Shown one piece after another: positions 1 to 8,091 of a stretch of DNA of 47,704 nucleotides (the stretch's first letter is position 1; the number at the start of each line of letters is the position of its first letter). The notes under the pieces were generated by a model. It searched no databases, was not told the DNA's origin, and saw only the letters and a list, made by a program, of their open reading frames with translations. The position numbers and the translations under genes are program-made. Location of the stretch: contig JAEWIL010000215.1 in the NCBI GenBank assembly GCA_023387085.1, positions 1 through 47,704 of the forward strand, written 5' to 3'. This stretch comes from Pseudomonadota bacterium (lineage in GTDB: Bacteria; Pseudomonadota; Alphaproteobacteria; Sphingomonadales; Sphingomonadaceae).

Positions 1-12
1 GGCCCCTCCACC

Positions 13-30
13 ACCGCCTGCGGCGGCGGT
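13..30. repeat. Short GC-rich inverted repeat at left edge
   Basis: A perfect 6-bp inverted repeat (ACCGCC at 13-18, GGCGGT at 25-30) sits between C-rich runs in the gene-free stretch before the first CDS. It looks like part of an intergenic palindromic repeat cut by the window edge. No coding signal is seen in bases 1-135. Confidence 0.4.
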
Positions 31-135
31 CCCCCTCCCCATGGCTTCGCCACAGTGAGGATATATGTCCGCAATCGGTCGAAAACGGTCGTTCGATGGG
101 TTTGCAAGAGATCCAACCGCGCAAGGAAAACAGGA

Positions 136-1056
136 CTACGCCGGAACCCTTACCGGCGACCAATCCTGCCGCTTCGCCCATTCCGCGAAGGGGGTTGGCG
201 TCACGCCCAGCAGCCGCGCCGCCGGCACGGCATCGAGCGCGACGGGCGAGACCGGCTGGTCGTTGTACCAGCGATAGAATTTCGCCATGCCGTCATAAAT
301 GCTAGCGGGCTGGACGTCGCGCGATCCGGTGACCAGTTCGCTCATCCGCGCCGCAAACTCATCGGGGCTCAGGCTCTGGAATTCCACGGGGCGTCCGACC
401 GCCTCGCTGAGCCGCGCGGCGACATCGGTGCCGACCAAGGCCTCCGGTCCGCCAACCGCGATGCGATCCGCGATCAGATCCTCGTGCAGCAATCCCGAAA
501 CCATATAGGCGGCGACATCCTCCAGGCACACCCAGCTGATCTTCAGCGTCGGCGCCGCCGGATAGGCGAACACCCCGCTGTTGACGATCGCCGGGCGCGA
601 CCAGATGCGGATGATATTGTCCATGAACACCATCGGCTCGATGATGACATAGGGAACGCCGCTTTCATGGATTGCGCGCTCGATGTCGCGTCGCCCGTCG
701 TGCGCCGACAGCCCCAGATCATGGTCGGCGACATAGCAGCTCGTGTTGAAAACGATTTTGCTCAGCCCCGCGAGGCGCGCCGCCTCGGCAATGTTGCGCC
801 CCATCGCGGCGGCCTTCGCGCGATCGAATTCGAATGGCAGGTGCATCGCAAGCGCGTCCTGACCGCGAAAGGCCGCAATCAGGCTGTCGACGTCATATAG
901 GTCGGCCGGCACCTCCGCGACGTCGCTATGCTCGGTCGCGGCCATCGCTCCCTGGCGCCGGACTGCGGCGGTAACCGACAGGCCGCGGGCCTTCAGCGCG
1001 CCGACCAGCGGAATCCCCTGATCGGCTGGAGCGCCAAGAACGACGATCTTTTTCAT
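136..1056 (-). CDS. NmrA-like NAD(P)-binding protein
   Basis: A 306-residue atypical short-chain dehydrogenase of the NmrA/isoflavone-reductase-like group. The N-terminus (KKIVVLGAPADQGIPLVGAL) is a Rossmann beta-alpha-beta turn with a glycine pattern close to the usual GATGxxG, so NAD(P) binding is expected. Family members are either small-molecule reductases or redox-sensing regulators, and the sequence does not tell which. It is the last gene of the seven-gene minus-strand operon: its start overlaps the stop of the NTF2-like gene by 4 bases. Position in the operon suggests a role in the same catabolic route, as a reductase or redox sensor. The substrate is unknown. Confidence 0.85.
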   Translation of the reverse strand: MKKIVVLGAPADQGIPLVGALKARGLSVTAAVRRQGAMAATEHSDVAEVPADLYDVDSLIAAFRGQDALAMHLPFEFDRAKAAAMGRNIAEAARLAGLSKIVFNTSCYVADHDLGLSAHDGRRDIERAIHESGVPYVIIEPMVFMDNIIRIWSRPAIVNSGVFAYPAAPTLKISWVCLEDVAAYMVSGLLHEDLIADRIAVGGPEALVGTDVAARLSEAVGRPVEFQSLSPDEFAARMSELVTGSRDVQPASIYDGMAKFYRWYNDQPVSPVALDAVPAARLLGVTPTPFAEWAKRQDWSPVRVPA

Positions 1057-1466
1057 CCCGCTGCCTGCGTGCCGTCAGCCTGCAACTGTCCCAGCATGTG
1101 GGCCGTGTCGAAATAATGGATACGCATCGACGCCATCTTGCCGTCGCGATCAAATTCGGTGACCTCGGCGATATGGGTTTCAAAGCGCTTGCCGCTCGAT
1201 TTCGCGGTGACGGTGAAATGCAGCAAGGCGACGGCATATTTCTCACCGCCGACCAGCTCCATCCATTTGACCGCCGGATCCTCCCAATAGCCCATGACAT
1301 GCGCGTAAAGCCGTTGCAGCGCGTCGCGCCCGCGCCATTCCCCGCCATAAGGCAGCGAGCTCGGTTCATGGATCACGAAATCCTCGGCCATATAGCCGGC
1401 AACCGCGTCCCAGTCCCCCTTCGCTACGTCGGCGTACATCGCCTTGCTGGCATCGAGCGGCGTCAT
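1053..1466 (-). CDS. NTF2-like / SnoaL-fold protein
   Basis: A protein of 137 residues with an NTF2-like cone fold: an N-terminal helix (MTPLDASKAMYADVAKGDWD), then a conserved aromatic/acidic core (FVIHEPSSLPYGG; GRDALQRLYAHV; VTEFDRDGKMASMRIHYFDT). The family includes small isomerases, dehydratases and cyclases as well as non-catalytic ligand binders. The start at 1466 was chosen because it overlaps the lipoyl gene stop by 4 bases (ATGA), as at other junctions of this operon; a longer reading upstream overlaps the lipoyl gene heavily and has low-complexity Arg/Gly content. Its function is inferred only from context: a small substrate-handling enzyme of the operon's pathway. Confidence 0.8.
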   Translation of the reverse strand: MTPLDASKAMYADVAKGDWDAVAGYMAEDFVIHEPSSLPYGGEWRGRDALQRLYAHVMGYWEDPAVKWMELVGGEKYAVALLHFTVTAKSSGKRFETHIAEVTEFDRDGKMASMRIHYFDTAHMLGQLQADGTQAAG

Positions 1467-1693
1467 TCGATCGTGCCCACGACAGCTCCGACGGGATAGA
1501 CCTCGCCCTCGACCCCCGTCGGGCGCAATATGCCCGCGACCTGCGCCTCGATCTCGACCGTCGTCTTGTCGGTTTCGACCGTATAGATGATGTCGCCGAC
1601 CTCGACGCGCTCGCCGTCCCCGAACATCCATTCGTTCAGCGTCATTTCGGTCGCCGACATGCCGATCTTGGGGATACGCAATTCTTCGGCCAT
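1463..1693 (-). CDS. Stand-alone lipoyl/biotinyl-attachment domain protein
   Basis: A 76-residue protein that is nothing but one lipoyl (biotinyl_lipoyl) domain. The attachment motif ETDKTTVEIEA places the modified lysine at K43, at the tip of the expected beta-hairpin, and the protein ends about where the domain ends. In 2-oxoacid dehydrogenase complexes this domain is the N-terminal part of E2 and carries the acyl group from E1 to the acyltransferase core. Here the peripheral-subunit-binding and catalytic domains are absent, and no E2 or E3 lies nearby. It starts 4 bases after the E1-beta stop, so co-expression with E1 is very likely. It probably acts as a mobile acyl or electron carrier for the E1 pair. 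Confidence 0.88.
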   Translation of the reverse strand: MAEELRIPKIGMSATEMTLNEWMFGDGERVEVGDIIYTVETDKTTVEIEAQVAGILRPTGVEGEVYPVGAVVGTIE

Positions 1694-1697
1694 CGCT

Positions 1698-2687
1698 TCA
1701 GCCCTTCCAATTCACCGCGGTGCGAACCGCATCGGCGATCGCATCCTTGTTCGGGATCCACGCCTGTTCGAGTGCGTTGGCCATCGGCACGGCCGAGAAG
1801 GCGCCGCCGATGCGCGTCACTGGCGCTTTCAGCTTGCCGAACAGCTTTTCATTGAGCCGCGACGCGATTTCGGCGCCCGTGCCATATTGCTTCACCGCCT
1901 CGTGCAGCACGATGGCGCGCCCCGTCTTTTCGACCGACGCGGTCACCGTCGCTTCGTCATAAGGGGCGATGGTCCTCAGATCGACCACCTCGACCGAAAT
2001 CCCTTCGTCGGCCAGTTTCCCGGCCACTTCGAGCGCGTCGAGCACCGTCCGGCCATAGGTGACGATGGTGCAGTCGCTGCCCTCGCGCGCGATCGCCGCC
2101 TTGCCGAGCGGAACGATGTGGTTCGCGCCCGGATCGTCGGATTTCAGGCCATAGCAAAGGATATTCTCGATGAAGATCACCGGGTCGTTGCACGCGATCG
2201 CCGCGCGCATCAGCCCTTGGGCATCGGCGGCATTCGACGGGGTGACGATTTTCAGCCCCGGCACATGCGCAAACCAGGCCTCCAGCATGTCGCTATGCTG
2301 GCCGCCAAAACCCACCCCGACGCCGGTCGTCGTGCGCAGCACCAGCGGCACGTTCGTCTGCCCCCCCGACATGAAGCGCAGCTTTGCGGCATGGTTGACG
2401 ATCTGGTCCATCGCCACCGTGACGAAGTTCATCAACATGATCTCGGCGATCGGACGGAATCCCGCCAGCGCGGCGCCAACGCACGCGCCGACGATCGCCT
2501 GCTCCGAAATCGGCGTCGCGCGGATGCGGTTCTCGCCATATTTCTCGGTCAGCCCGGCCGAGATTTTGAACACCCCGCCCCCTTGTTTCGCGGCGACATC
2601 CTCGCCGAGCAGAATCACGCCCTCATCTTCGGCCATCGCCTCGTCGATCGCGCGATTGATCGCCTGCGTCATCGTGATCTGGCTCAT
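1698..2687 (-). CDS. 2-oxoacid/acetoin dehydrogenase-type E1 component, beta subunit
   Basis: A 329-residue transketolase-like pyrimidine-domain subunit of a ThDP-dependent dehydrogenase. Visible family motifs: LLGEDVA near 27-33, the PISEQ segment at 59-63 (E62 is the expected ThDP-activating glutamate), AMDQIVNHAAK at 92-102, GGQHS at 128-132, then HVPGLKIVTPS and a C-terminal transketolase_C domain. With the alpha subunit it should decarboxylate a 2-oxoacid, or cleave an acyloin as acetoin dehydrogenases do, and pass the acyl group to a lipoyl domain. The start at 2687 overlaps the alpha-subunit stop by 4 bases; an upstream in-frame extension is Arg/Ala-rich shadow sequence. The substrate cannot be read from sequence; similarity feels closest to acoB/pdhB-type proteins. 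Confidence 0.9.
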   Translation of the reverse strand: MSQITMTQAINRAIDEAMAEDEGVILLGEDVAAKQGGGVFKISAGLTEKYGENRIRATPISEQAIVGACVGAALAGFRPIAEIMLMNFVTVAMDQIVNHAAKLRFMSGGQTNVPLVLRTTTGVGVGFGGQHSDMLEAWFAHVPGLKIVTPSNAADAQGLMRAAIACNDPVIFIENILCYGLKSDDPGANHIVPLGKAAIAREGSDCTIVTYGRTVLDALEVAGKLADEGISVEVVDLRTIAPYDEATVTASVEKTGRAIVLHEAVKQYGTGAEIASRLNEKLFGKLKAPVTRIGGAFSAVPMANALEQAWIPNKDAIADAVRTAVNWKG

Positions 2688-3664
2688 GCCGCGATCTCCT
2701 CTTCGAAGACATCTTTGCGGATTTCCTCCGGCCCCGGCAGGGGGCTGTTCGCGGCGAACTCGGCGGCGGCATCCATCTGCGCATCGAGGTCGGCGACGAT
2801 CGCGTCGAGCTCGGCTTCGCTGAACTGATGATCGAGCATCAGCTGGCGCAGCCGCGGCAGGGGGTCTTCCGCCGCCATTTCCGCCAGATGTTCCGCAGGC
2901 ATGTAGGAGAAATCGGCACCAAAGAAATGGCCCATCATCCGATAACACATCGCCTCGATCAGCGTCGGCCCCTCGCCAGCGCGGGCGCGGTCGACCGCCG
3001 CCTTGGTCGCGTTGTACATCGCGATGGCGTCATTGCCGTCGACGTGGACGCCCGCCATTCCATAGGCCTTGGCGCGCGTGACGATCGAATCGACCTTGGT
3101 GTGGTCGGCAAAGGCGGTGTGCTCGCCATAGCGGTTGTTCTGACAGAGGAAGATCACCGGCAGCTTCCACAGCTGCGCCATGTTCATCGCCTCATGAAAG
3201 GCGCCGATATTGGTCGCGCCGTCGCCGAAACAGACCATCGTCACCTTGCCATCGCCGCGGTTTTGCGACGCCAGCGCCAGCCCGTTTGCGATCGGCAGCC
3301 CCGAACCGACGACGCCGGTCGTCACCATCACGCCGCTGTCGGGGTGCGTAATGTGCATCGAACCGCCCTTGCCGCGGCAGGTGCCGCCCGCCTTGCCCGC
3401 GATTTCGGCGAACAGCGGGTTCAGCGGCACGCCCTTGGCGATCTGGTCATGCTGGCCGCGATAGGTGGTGACAAGATAATCGCTGGGTTCCAGCGCCGCC
3501 ATCGCCGCCGCCGACACCAGTTCCTGTCCCCGCACGGTGTAATAGATGACCGCCAGCTTGCCGGTCATCAGCAGCGAACGGAACTTCTCGTCGGCGCGCG
3601 CGACGCGCATCGTGCGGGTATAAATATCGAGCAGCTTGTCGCGGTCGATCGTCGTCTCGGTCAT
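2684..3664 (-). CDS. 2-oxoacid/acetoin dehydrogenase-type E1 component, alpha subunit
   Basis: A 326-residue ThDP-binding alpha subunit (pyruvate/acetoin dehydrogenase E1-alpha family). Motifs in order: TVRGQELV (43-50), YRGQHD (69-74), GKGGSMH (98-104), and the ThDP-Mg motif running from GDGATN (147-152) to the NN pair at 176-177. It forms a heterotetramer with the beta subunit encoded just downstream. A GGAGAG ribosome site precedes the ATG. The gene overlaps both neighbours by 4 bases (GST upstream, E1-beta downstream), so translation is probably coupled. Length and motif order are normal. What is unusual is the setting: E1 alpha and beta with GST, SDR and a free lipoyl domain but no E2 or E3. 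Confidence 0.92.
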   Translation of the reverse strand: MTETTIDRDKLLDIYTRTMRVARADEKFRSLLMTGKLAVIYYTVRGQELVSAAAMAALEPSDYLVTTYRGQHDQIAKGVPLNPLFAEIAGKAGGTCRGKGGSMHITHPDSGVMVTTGVVGSGLPIANGLALASQNRGDGKVTMVCFGDGATNIGAFHEAMNMAQLWKLPVIFLCQNNRYGEHTAFADHTKVDSIVTRAKAYGMAGVHVDGNDAIAMYNATKAAVDRARAGEGPTLIEAMCYRMMGHFFGADFSYMPAEHLAEMAAEDPLPRLRQLMLDHQFSEAELDAIVADLDAQMDAAAEFAANSPLPGPEEIRKDVFEEEIAA

Positions 3665-4308
3665 GCGGGCTCTCCGATACCCAATTGGGGGTTGGCACTG
3701 GCGGCGGCGCTGGGTCGCGCCGCGACGCGGCCCTGCCAGGCGGCAAGGTTTGCGAGCGCGGGATCGGGCGGCTGCCCGACCATCGCCCCGAACTCGACGA
3801 AGCAGTAAAGCAATATGTCAGCGAGGCTGAAGCGATCGCCCGCCAGCCACGGCCCCGCACCGATGATCCGGTCGACCTGCGCCAGCCCGTCAGCGGCCAG
3901 CCGTTTCAGGTCTGCGGCGGCATCGGGAAGGCACAGCATCCGGCTTTCGAACATCGGCAGCCCCTCGGCGCCGCGAAAACCGGCGGTCATCGGGACGACG
4001 ACCTGTTGATCGACGATCCGCGCCAGCATCCGCGTCTGCGCCCGGTCCGCCGCCGCCGCGCCGAGCAACGCGTGCCCCGCCTGCGTCTCGTCGAGATATT
4101 CGCAGATCGCCAGGCTTTCGGCGATGCAGCGGCCGTCATCGAGCTCGAGCAGGGGGGTGTGCCCAAGCGGGCTTTTCGCACAGAAATCGGGCTGGCGATT
4201 TTCGGCCGCCATGATGTCGACGAACTGGCGATCGACCTGCACCCCCGTTTCGGCAAGATACATCAGCACGACGCGCGGATTCGGACCAAGCGATTGGTAT
4301 AATTTCAT
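3661..4308 (-). CDS. Glutathione S-transferase family protein
   Basis: A 215-residue cytosolic-type GST: N-terminal thioredoxin-like domain beginning MKLYQSLGPNPRVVLMYLAE, the cis-Pro region (GHTPLLELDDGRCIAES, with the ES pair that contacts the glutathione gamma-glutamyl group), then an all-alpha C-terminal domain with the AGPWLAGDRFSLADILLY N-capping/hydrophobic-staple region. It should conjugate or transfer glutathione, or act as a glutathione-dependent lyase or isomerase. It begins 10 bases after the SDR stop and overlaps E1-alpha by 4 bases. In sphingomonads, GSTs paired with SDRs occur in aromatic and lignin-dimer catabolism; a similar use here is an inference from context only. Confidence 0.88.
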   Translation of the reverse strand: MKLYQSLGPNPRVVLMYLAETGVQVDRQFVDIMAAENRQPDFCAKSPLGHTPLLELDDGRCIAESLAICEYLDETQAGHALLGAAAADRAQTRMLARIVDQQVVVPMTAGFRGAEGLPMFESRMLCLPDAAADLKRLAADGLAQVDRIIGAGPWLAGDRFSLADILLYCFVEFGAMVGQPPDPALANLAAWQGRVAARPSAAASANPQLGIGEPA

Positions 4309-4318
4309 CGCCCCGGCC

Positions 4319-5083
4319 TCAGAACTGGACGCGTTTGGTGAAGCCGCCGTCGATGACCAGGTGCGCGCCGGTCATATAGGGGCAGGCGGGCGAGGCCACG
4401 AAAACGATGCCTTTCGCCACCTCCTCGGGCTCGCCGAAGCGTCCCATCGGCATCTGCGCCAGCGTGCCTTCGTACAGCGCCGGCACCGCCGACTTGATGA
4501 CCTCCCAATTGCCGCCGGGATAATAGATGGCGCCGGGCGAGACGATGTTGACGCGGATATTCTGCGCCGCGAGCGCCTGGCTCAATTGCGAGCCATAGGT
4601 GATAAGCGCCGCTTTGAGCGCGTTGAAGGCTTGCGGAACGATGAAGGTCTCGACCGCCGCGGTCGACGACATGAAGACGATCGACCCCGACCCCGACGCC
4701 GCCAGCGCCTCGGTCAGCACCTCGACCCCATGCACCGCGCCCATGATATCCATGTCGAGCCCGCGCTGCCAGTCGCCGGTCGCGCCCTGCCCCGACGAGC
4801 TGGCGGTATGGATGAAGATGTCGCAGCCCCCCAGCGTGTCGCGCGCCTTTTCCAGCCAGGCACGATAGCCGTCGGGATTGTCCGTCATGTCGAGCTGGTC
4901 GCCCAGCACCCTGCCCGGCCCCGCCGCGTCGATCGCCGCGACAGCCGCCGCGACCTTTTCCGCATCGCGCGAGAAAAAGGCGACGTCGGCGCCCTCGGCG
5001 GCGAAAATCTTGAGCGCGGCGAGCCCCAGGCCGTGCGCGCCGCCGTTCATGATGACCTTCTTGCCGGCCAGACCCAGATCCAT
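4319..5083 (-). CDS. Short-chain dehydrogenase/reductase with altered catalytic motif
   Basis: A 254-residue classical-length SDR and the first gene of the operon, preceded by a strong GAGGAGGA ribosome site. The nucleotide-binding turn is NGGAHGLG (13-20, normally TGxxxGIG), the usual NNAG is replaced by HTAS (92-95), and the Ser of the active site is present (MSST, 138-141). The position of the catalytic tyrosine in YxxxK is phenylalanine: FNALK at 153-157, codon TTC at about 4627 on the minus strand. The C-terminal half is typical (NIVSPGAIYYPGG; GAHLVIDGGFTK). It is either a catalytically altered or impaired oxidoreductase or uses another residue. It otherwise fits an NAD(P)-dependent alcohol/ketone step in the operon's pathway. 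Confidence 0.85.
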   Translation of the reverse strand: MDLGLAGKKVIMNGGAHGLGLAALKIFAAEGADVAFFSRDAEKVAAAVAAIDAAGPGRVLGDQLDMTDNPDGYRAWLEKARDTLGGCDIFIHTASSSGQGATGDWQRGLDMDIMGAVHGVEVLTEALAASGSGSIVFMSSTAAVETFIVPQAFNALKAALITYGSQLSQALAAQNIRVNIVSPGAIYYPGGNWEVIKSAVPALYEGTLAQMPMGRFGEPEEVAKGIVFVASPACPYMTGAHLVIDGGFTKRVQF

Positions 5084-5435
5084 CGCATCCTCCTCATGTC
5101 ATGTTGAGGGGGAGAGTATCGGGCTATATCGGGCGGCGACATCAGCAAAAATGGGAGCGAGGACGAGAGTCTGCCGTCCGAAGTGAGGACGCGGGCCGAA
5201 TCCTCCTCGTCCTCGCCGCCCTTGTCGCAGCCCCGGACGCGCATGACCGCCGCAATGGACCTGACAGGGCTCGTCCGTTCGGAAGTGACGAACATTCTGA
5301 GTGCGCGTCGGGCATGGGGTCGGCCGGCGCGCGATAGTCCGTTCACTTCTCTATTACGCGAGCTGAAAATAGCACGCTCGAAGCGAAGCGTAATGTAACG
5401 CGCTCGCGCCTAACCGACTGGACATGTTATGAAAC
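5084..5435. other. Gene-free stretch between SDR operon and tRNA-Gly
   Basis: About 350 bases with no supported gene. It must hold the promoter of the minus-strand operon that starts at 5083, but no clear -35/-10 pair is obvious. Short open frames exist on both strands (for example 5183-5398 plus) but none has a recognisable domain or a convincing ribosome site. Confidence 0.5.
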
Positions 5436-5510
5436 TGGAGCGGGCGAAGGGATTCGAACCCTCGACCCCAACCTTGGCAAGGTTGTGCTCTACCCCTGAG
5501 CTACGCCCGC
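5436..5510 (-). tRNA. tRNA-Gly (anticodon GCC)
   Basis: A full cloverleaf on the minus strand: acceptor stem GCGGGCG (5504-5510) pairs with CGCCCGC (5440-5446), followed by discriminator T and an encoded CCA (5436-5438). The T-loop GGTTCGAATCC is intact, and the anticodon stem CAACC/GGTTG frames the loop TTGCCAA with anticodon GCC at 5476-5478. Body length is 72 nt plus CCA. Confidence 0.97.
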
Positions 5511-5700
5511 TCTGGCGGCTGGAAACGGGTGGCTCCCAGCGGGTGAGGCGGGCGATTAGCACCGGCTTTCGGAGTCGGCAAGCCCTGTTTGCGATTTTTG
5601 CCGAAGGGTTGGCAAAGCGGCGGCAAATCCCACATAAGCGGACAGGAGTCTTCCGCTGACGCGGAACCGGCAGACAGATATAACAAGGAGCATAGCCGCC

Positions 5701-6612
5701 GTGGCCACTCTCGGTCTGAACCCGCAGGAAAAGGAAGCCGTCGAAGCTTTCCGCCGCGACGTCGTCGATCCGTCGATGACGAAGCTCGTCATCCTCGATT
5801 TCTGGGCCGAATGGTGCGGGCCGTGCAAGCAGCTCGGTCCGGTGCTCGAAAAGGTCGCCGAAGCCTACGCCGACAAGGGCGTCGTGCTCGCGAAGATCGA
5901 TGTCGATGCCAACCCCTTCATCGCCGGCCAGTTCCAGGTCCAGTCGATCCCGACGGTCTATGCGATTTTTCAGGGCCAGCCGGTCGCCAACCTGACCAAC
6001 GCCCGTACCGAAAGCCAGCTCAAGGCCCTTCTCGACCAGCTGCTCGCGCAGCTTCCCGTCGAGAGCGAGGCGAGCGCGCGGGCGGTCGAAATCGCCCCGC
6101 TGATCGAGATGGGCGAAGCCGTCCTCGCCGAAGGCGACGGCGAACGGGCGGCGGGCATCTTCGCGCAGATCGCCGAGATGGCGCCCGACAATGCGCCGGC
6201 GCAGGGCGGACTGATCCGTGCGCTGCTGCTCGCCGGCGATGTGGGAGCGGCACAGGCGGCGCTGGACGCGGTCCCCGCCGAGATTGCCGCCGATCCGGCG
6301 ATCGCGCAGGCGAAGAGCGCGCTCGAACTCGCCGCCGACGCGCCCCAAGCAGGCGAACTGGCGGGCCTCGAAGCTGCGGTCGCGGCAAACCCTGACGACC
6401 ATCAGGCCCGCTTCGACCTGGCTGCGGCGCAGATCGGAGCGGGGCAGCGCGATGCCGCCGCCGACAATCTCCTCCACATCGTCGCTGCCGACCGCGCGTG
6501 GAACGACGATGCGGCGCGCGCCAAACTGCTGTCGCTGTTCGAAGCCGTCGGTCTCGAAGACCCGTGGGTCGCGGCACAGCGCCGCCGCCTGTCGCTGATC
6601 CTCTTCGGCTGA
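5701..6612 (+). CDS. ybbN: Thioredoxin-TPR co-chaperone (CnoX/YbbN family)
   Basis: A 303-residue protein with an N-terminal thioredoxin fold (about 1-115) followed by tetratricopeptide-like helices (about 130-300). The active site is an intact WCGPCK (38-43) and the cis-Pro loop is SIPTVYAIF. The family (CnoX/YbbN) is a holdase that hands unfolded, oxidised proteins to chaperones; members that keep CXXC, as in Caulobacter, also have redox activity, unlike E. coli YbbN. The start is GTG at 5701, with AAGGAG at 5685-5690 ten bases upstream. The stop overlaps the next gene's ATG by one base, so the LON-domain gene is probably co-translated. Confidence 0.9.
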   Translation: MATLGLNPQEKEAVEAFRRDVVDPSMTKLVILDFWAEWCGPCKQLGPVLEKVAEAYADKGVVLAKIDVDANPFIAGQFQVQSIPTVYAIFQGQPVANLTNARTESQLKALLDQLLAQLPVESEASARAVEIAPLIEMGEAVLAEGDGERAAGIFAQIAEMAPDNAPAQGGLIRALLLAGDVGAAQAALDAVPAEIAADPAIAQAKSALELAADAPQAGELAGLEAAVAANPDDHQARFDLAAAQIGAGQRDAAADNLLHIVAADRAWNDDAARAKLLSLFEAVGLEDPWVAAQRRRLSLILFG

Positions 6613-7262
6613 TGGGCGAAGCCGCACCCTTGACCATCCAGCGGATCGCGATCTTTCCGCTCCCCGGCGCGGTTCTGTTTCCGGGGCTGCATCTGCCGCT
6701 CCACATCTTCGAGCCGCGCTACAAGGCGATGGTGCAGGAGGTACTGGCACGCGACCGCCAGATCGGAATGATCCAGCCGCGCCAAATTCCCGGCGAGGAG
6801 GACCGCGAGCCGCCGGCGCTGTATGACGTCGGCTGCGTCGGACGGATCGTCGATGTCGAGGCGCTCGACGAGGGCCGGTTCAACCTGGTGCTCGAAGGCG
6901 TCGCGCGCTTTCGCGTTCGCCGCGAACTCGACGTCACGACGCCGTTCCGGCAGGTCGAAGCCGAGATCGAGGTCGAGGCCGAAGACGACGCGGTGCTGGC
7001 GAGCATCGAGCGCGCAAGCCTTGAGCGTGAGGCGAAACGCTTCGCAGCGCGGCAGGGTTATGTCGTCGACTGGGATTCGGTCGGGCAGCTCGACGATGCG
7101 ACGCTCGTCAACGGCATCGCGCAGGTCGCTCCGTTCGACGCAGCCGCCAAGCAGGCGCTGCTCGAAGCGAGCCCGATCGACGCGCGCGCCGAACTCGTCG
7201 TCCAGATGATGCAATTCTTCGGCCGCTTCGACACCGACGACGGGCGCGCGACGCTGCAATAA
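6612..7262 (+). CDS. LON N-terminal (substrate-binding) domain protein
   Basis: A 216-residue protein consisting of only the N-terminal substrate-recognition domain of Lon (LON_substr_bdg), without ATPase or protease parts. The typical opening is present: IQRIAIFPLPGAVLFPG, then LPLHIFEPRYKAMV. Such stand-alone proteins are widespread in Alphaproteobacteria and are often annotated as ATP-dependent protease La domain proteins; their job is not well established. The ATG at 6612 overlaps the stop of the CnoX-like gene (TGATG), which links the protein to proteostasis by context. A longer upstream reading lies inside the neighbour in another frame and was rejected. Confidence 0.9.
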   Translation: MGEAAPLTIQRIAIFPLPGAVLFPGLHLPLHIFEPRYKAMVQEVLARDRQIGMIQPRQIPGEEDREPPALYDVGCVGRIVDVEALDEGRFNLVLEGVARFRVRRELDVTTPFRQVEAEIEVEAEDDAVLASIERASLEREAKRFAARQGYVVDWDSVGQLDDATLVNGIAQVAPFDAAAKQALLEASPIDARAELVVQMMQFFGRFDTDDGRATLQ

Positions 7263-7285
7263 AGCTCAAACTGTGCCGGCCGAAA

Positions 7286-7993
7286 TCAATGCGGCTTCGC
7301 GCCGACCGTGCGCGCCATATCGGCAAACGCCCGCCGCACGGTGTGACGGTCGGCCTCGTCGAGGCGCTCGATCAACGCGTCGGTGTAGGCGAGTTGGCGA
7401 CGAACGAGCGCGCTTTCCGCCCTGACCTTGTCGTGAACACGCTCGGGCATCGTCGATCCTCGCGCGGTCCGGAGGAGAGCGCGCTCACGGCGCGAGACCC
7501 AATCGGCGACGAGACGGTCGGCCAGCATCGATGCCATCCCGTCCGCCGCCGCCTGCTCGGTCGCCGCTTCGGCGGCCGGATCGACGAGCCATTCGTCGGC
7601 GCCTTTGTCGGCCAGCATGTCGAACGAAAGCGTCGCGATCACGCGCCGTCGGCCGGCGCAACGCTGGTCGCCGTGCAGCCGCAGGCGCAGCGCCTGTAGC
7701 TCGGCTCGTATCTGCCAGTTCACATAAGTGGTGAAGCGCGCCCGCGCCGGATCATAGCGTTCGACCGCGCGGTGGATCGCGATCGCACACGCCTGCCCGG
7801 CATCCTCGGCAACGTCTGCAAGGCCGTAGCGCTTCGTGAAATAGCGGATGCGCGGCGCCGCGAGCGTCATGAGCCGCGCAAAGGCACGATCGACTGTCGA
7901 CATCGATCGACCGCCCGGCGACGCCTCGAGCGCGGTTCGCGCTTCGATCAAATCCATCACCGCGTCTTCGAGAGCATCGCTTTTGGCCGACAT
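7286..7993 (-). CDS. Sigma-70 region-2-like protein lacking a clear region 4
   Basis: A 235-residue protein. Residues about 37-110 resemble sigma-70 region 2: helix around MTLAAPRIRYFTKRYG, then EDAGQACAIAIHRAVERYD and ARFTTYVNWQIRAELQALR, which matches the region 2.3/2.4 pattern of group 3 or RpoH-like sigmas. The C-terminal part (130-235) is helical and Arg/Ala-rich, but I see no convincing sigma region 4 helix-turn-helix. It could be a divergent sigma factor or a regulator that kept the core-binding helix. The start at 7993 (ATG, with a GGGGAAGG stretch upstream) is preferred to an upstream in-frame Met with no ribosome site. It is convergent with the LON-domain gene and transcribed alone. 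Confidence 0.6.
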   Translation of the reverse strand: MSAKSDALEDAVMDLIEARTALEASPGGRSMSTVDRAFARLMTLAAPRIRYFTKRYGLADVAEDAGQACAIAIHRAVERYDPARARFTTYVNWQIRAELQALRLRLHGDQRCAGRRRVIATLSFDMLADKGADEWLVDPAAEAATEQAAADGMASMLADRLVADWVSRRERALLRTARGSTMPERVHDKVRAESALVRRQLAYTDALIERLDEADRHTVRRAFADMARTVGAKPH

Positions 7994-8091
7994 GGTCCTT
8001 CCCCCGGTTGCGGCGGGCCCAAGCGCCCGCTGCGACAGCGGTAAGGCGCGGATGGTTAGCGGCAGCCTATGCACCGCCTAGGTAGGAATAC

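Noticed and set aside
5047..5346. Minus-strand open frame before the SDR operon as a gene
   Set aside because: No recognisable domain or ribosome site, and it overlaps the 5' end of the well-supported SDR gene in another frame.
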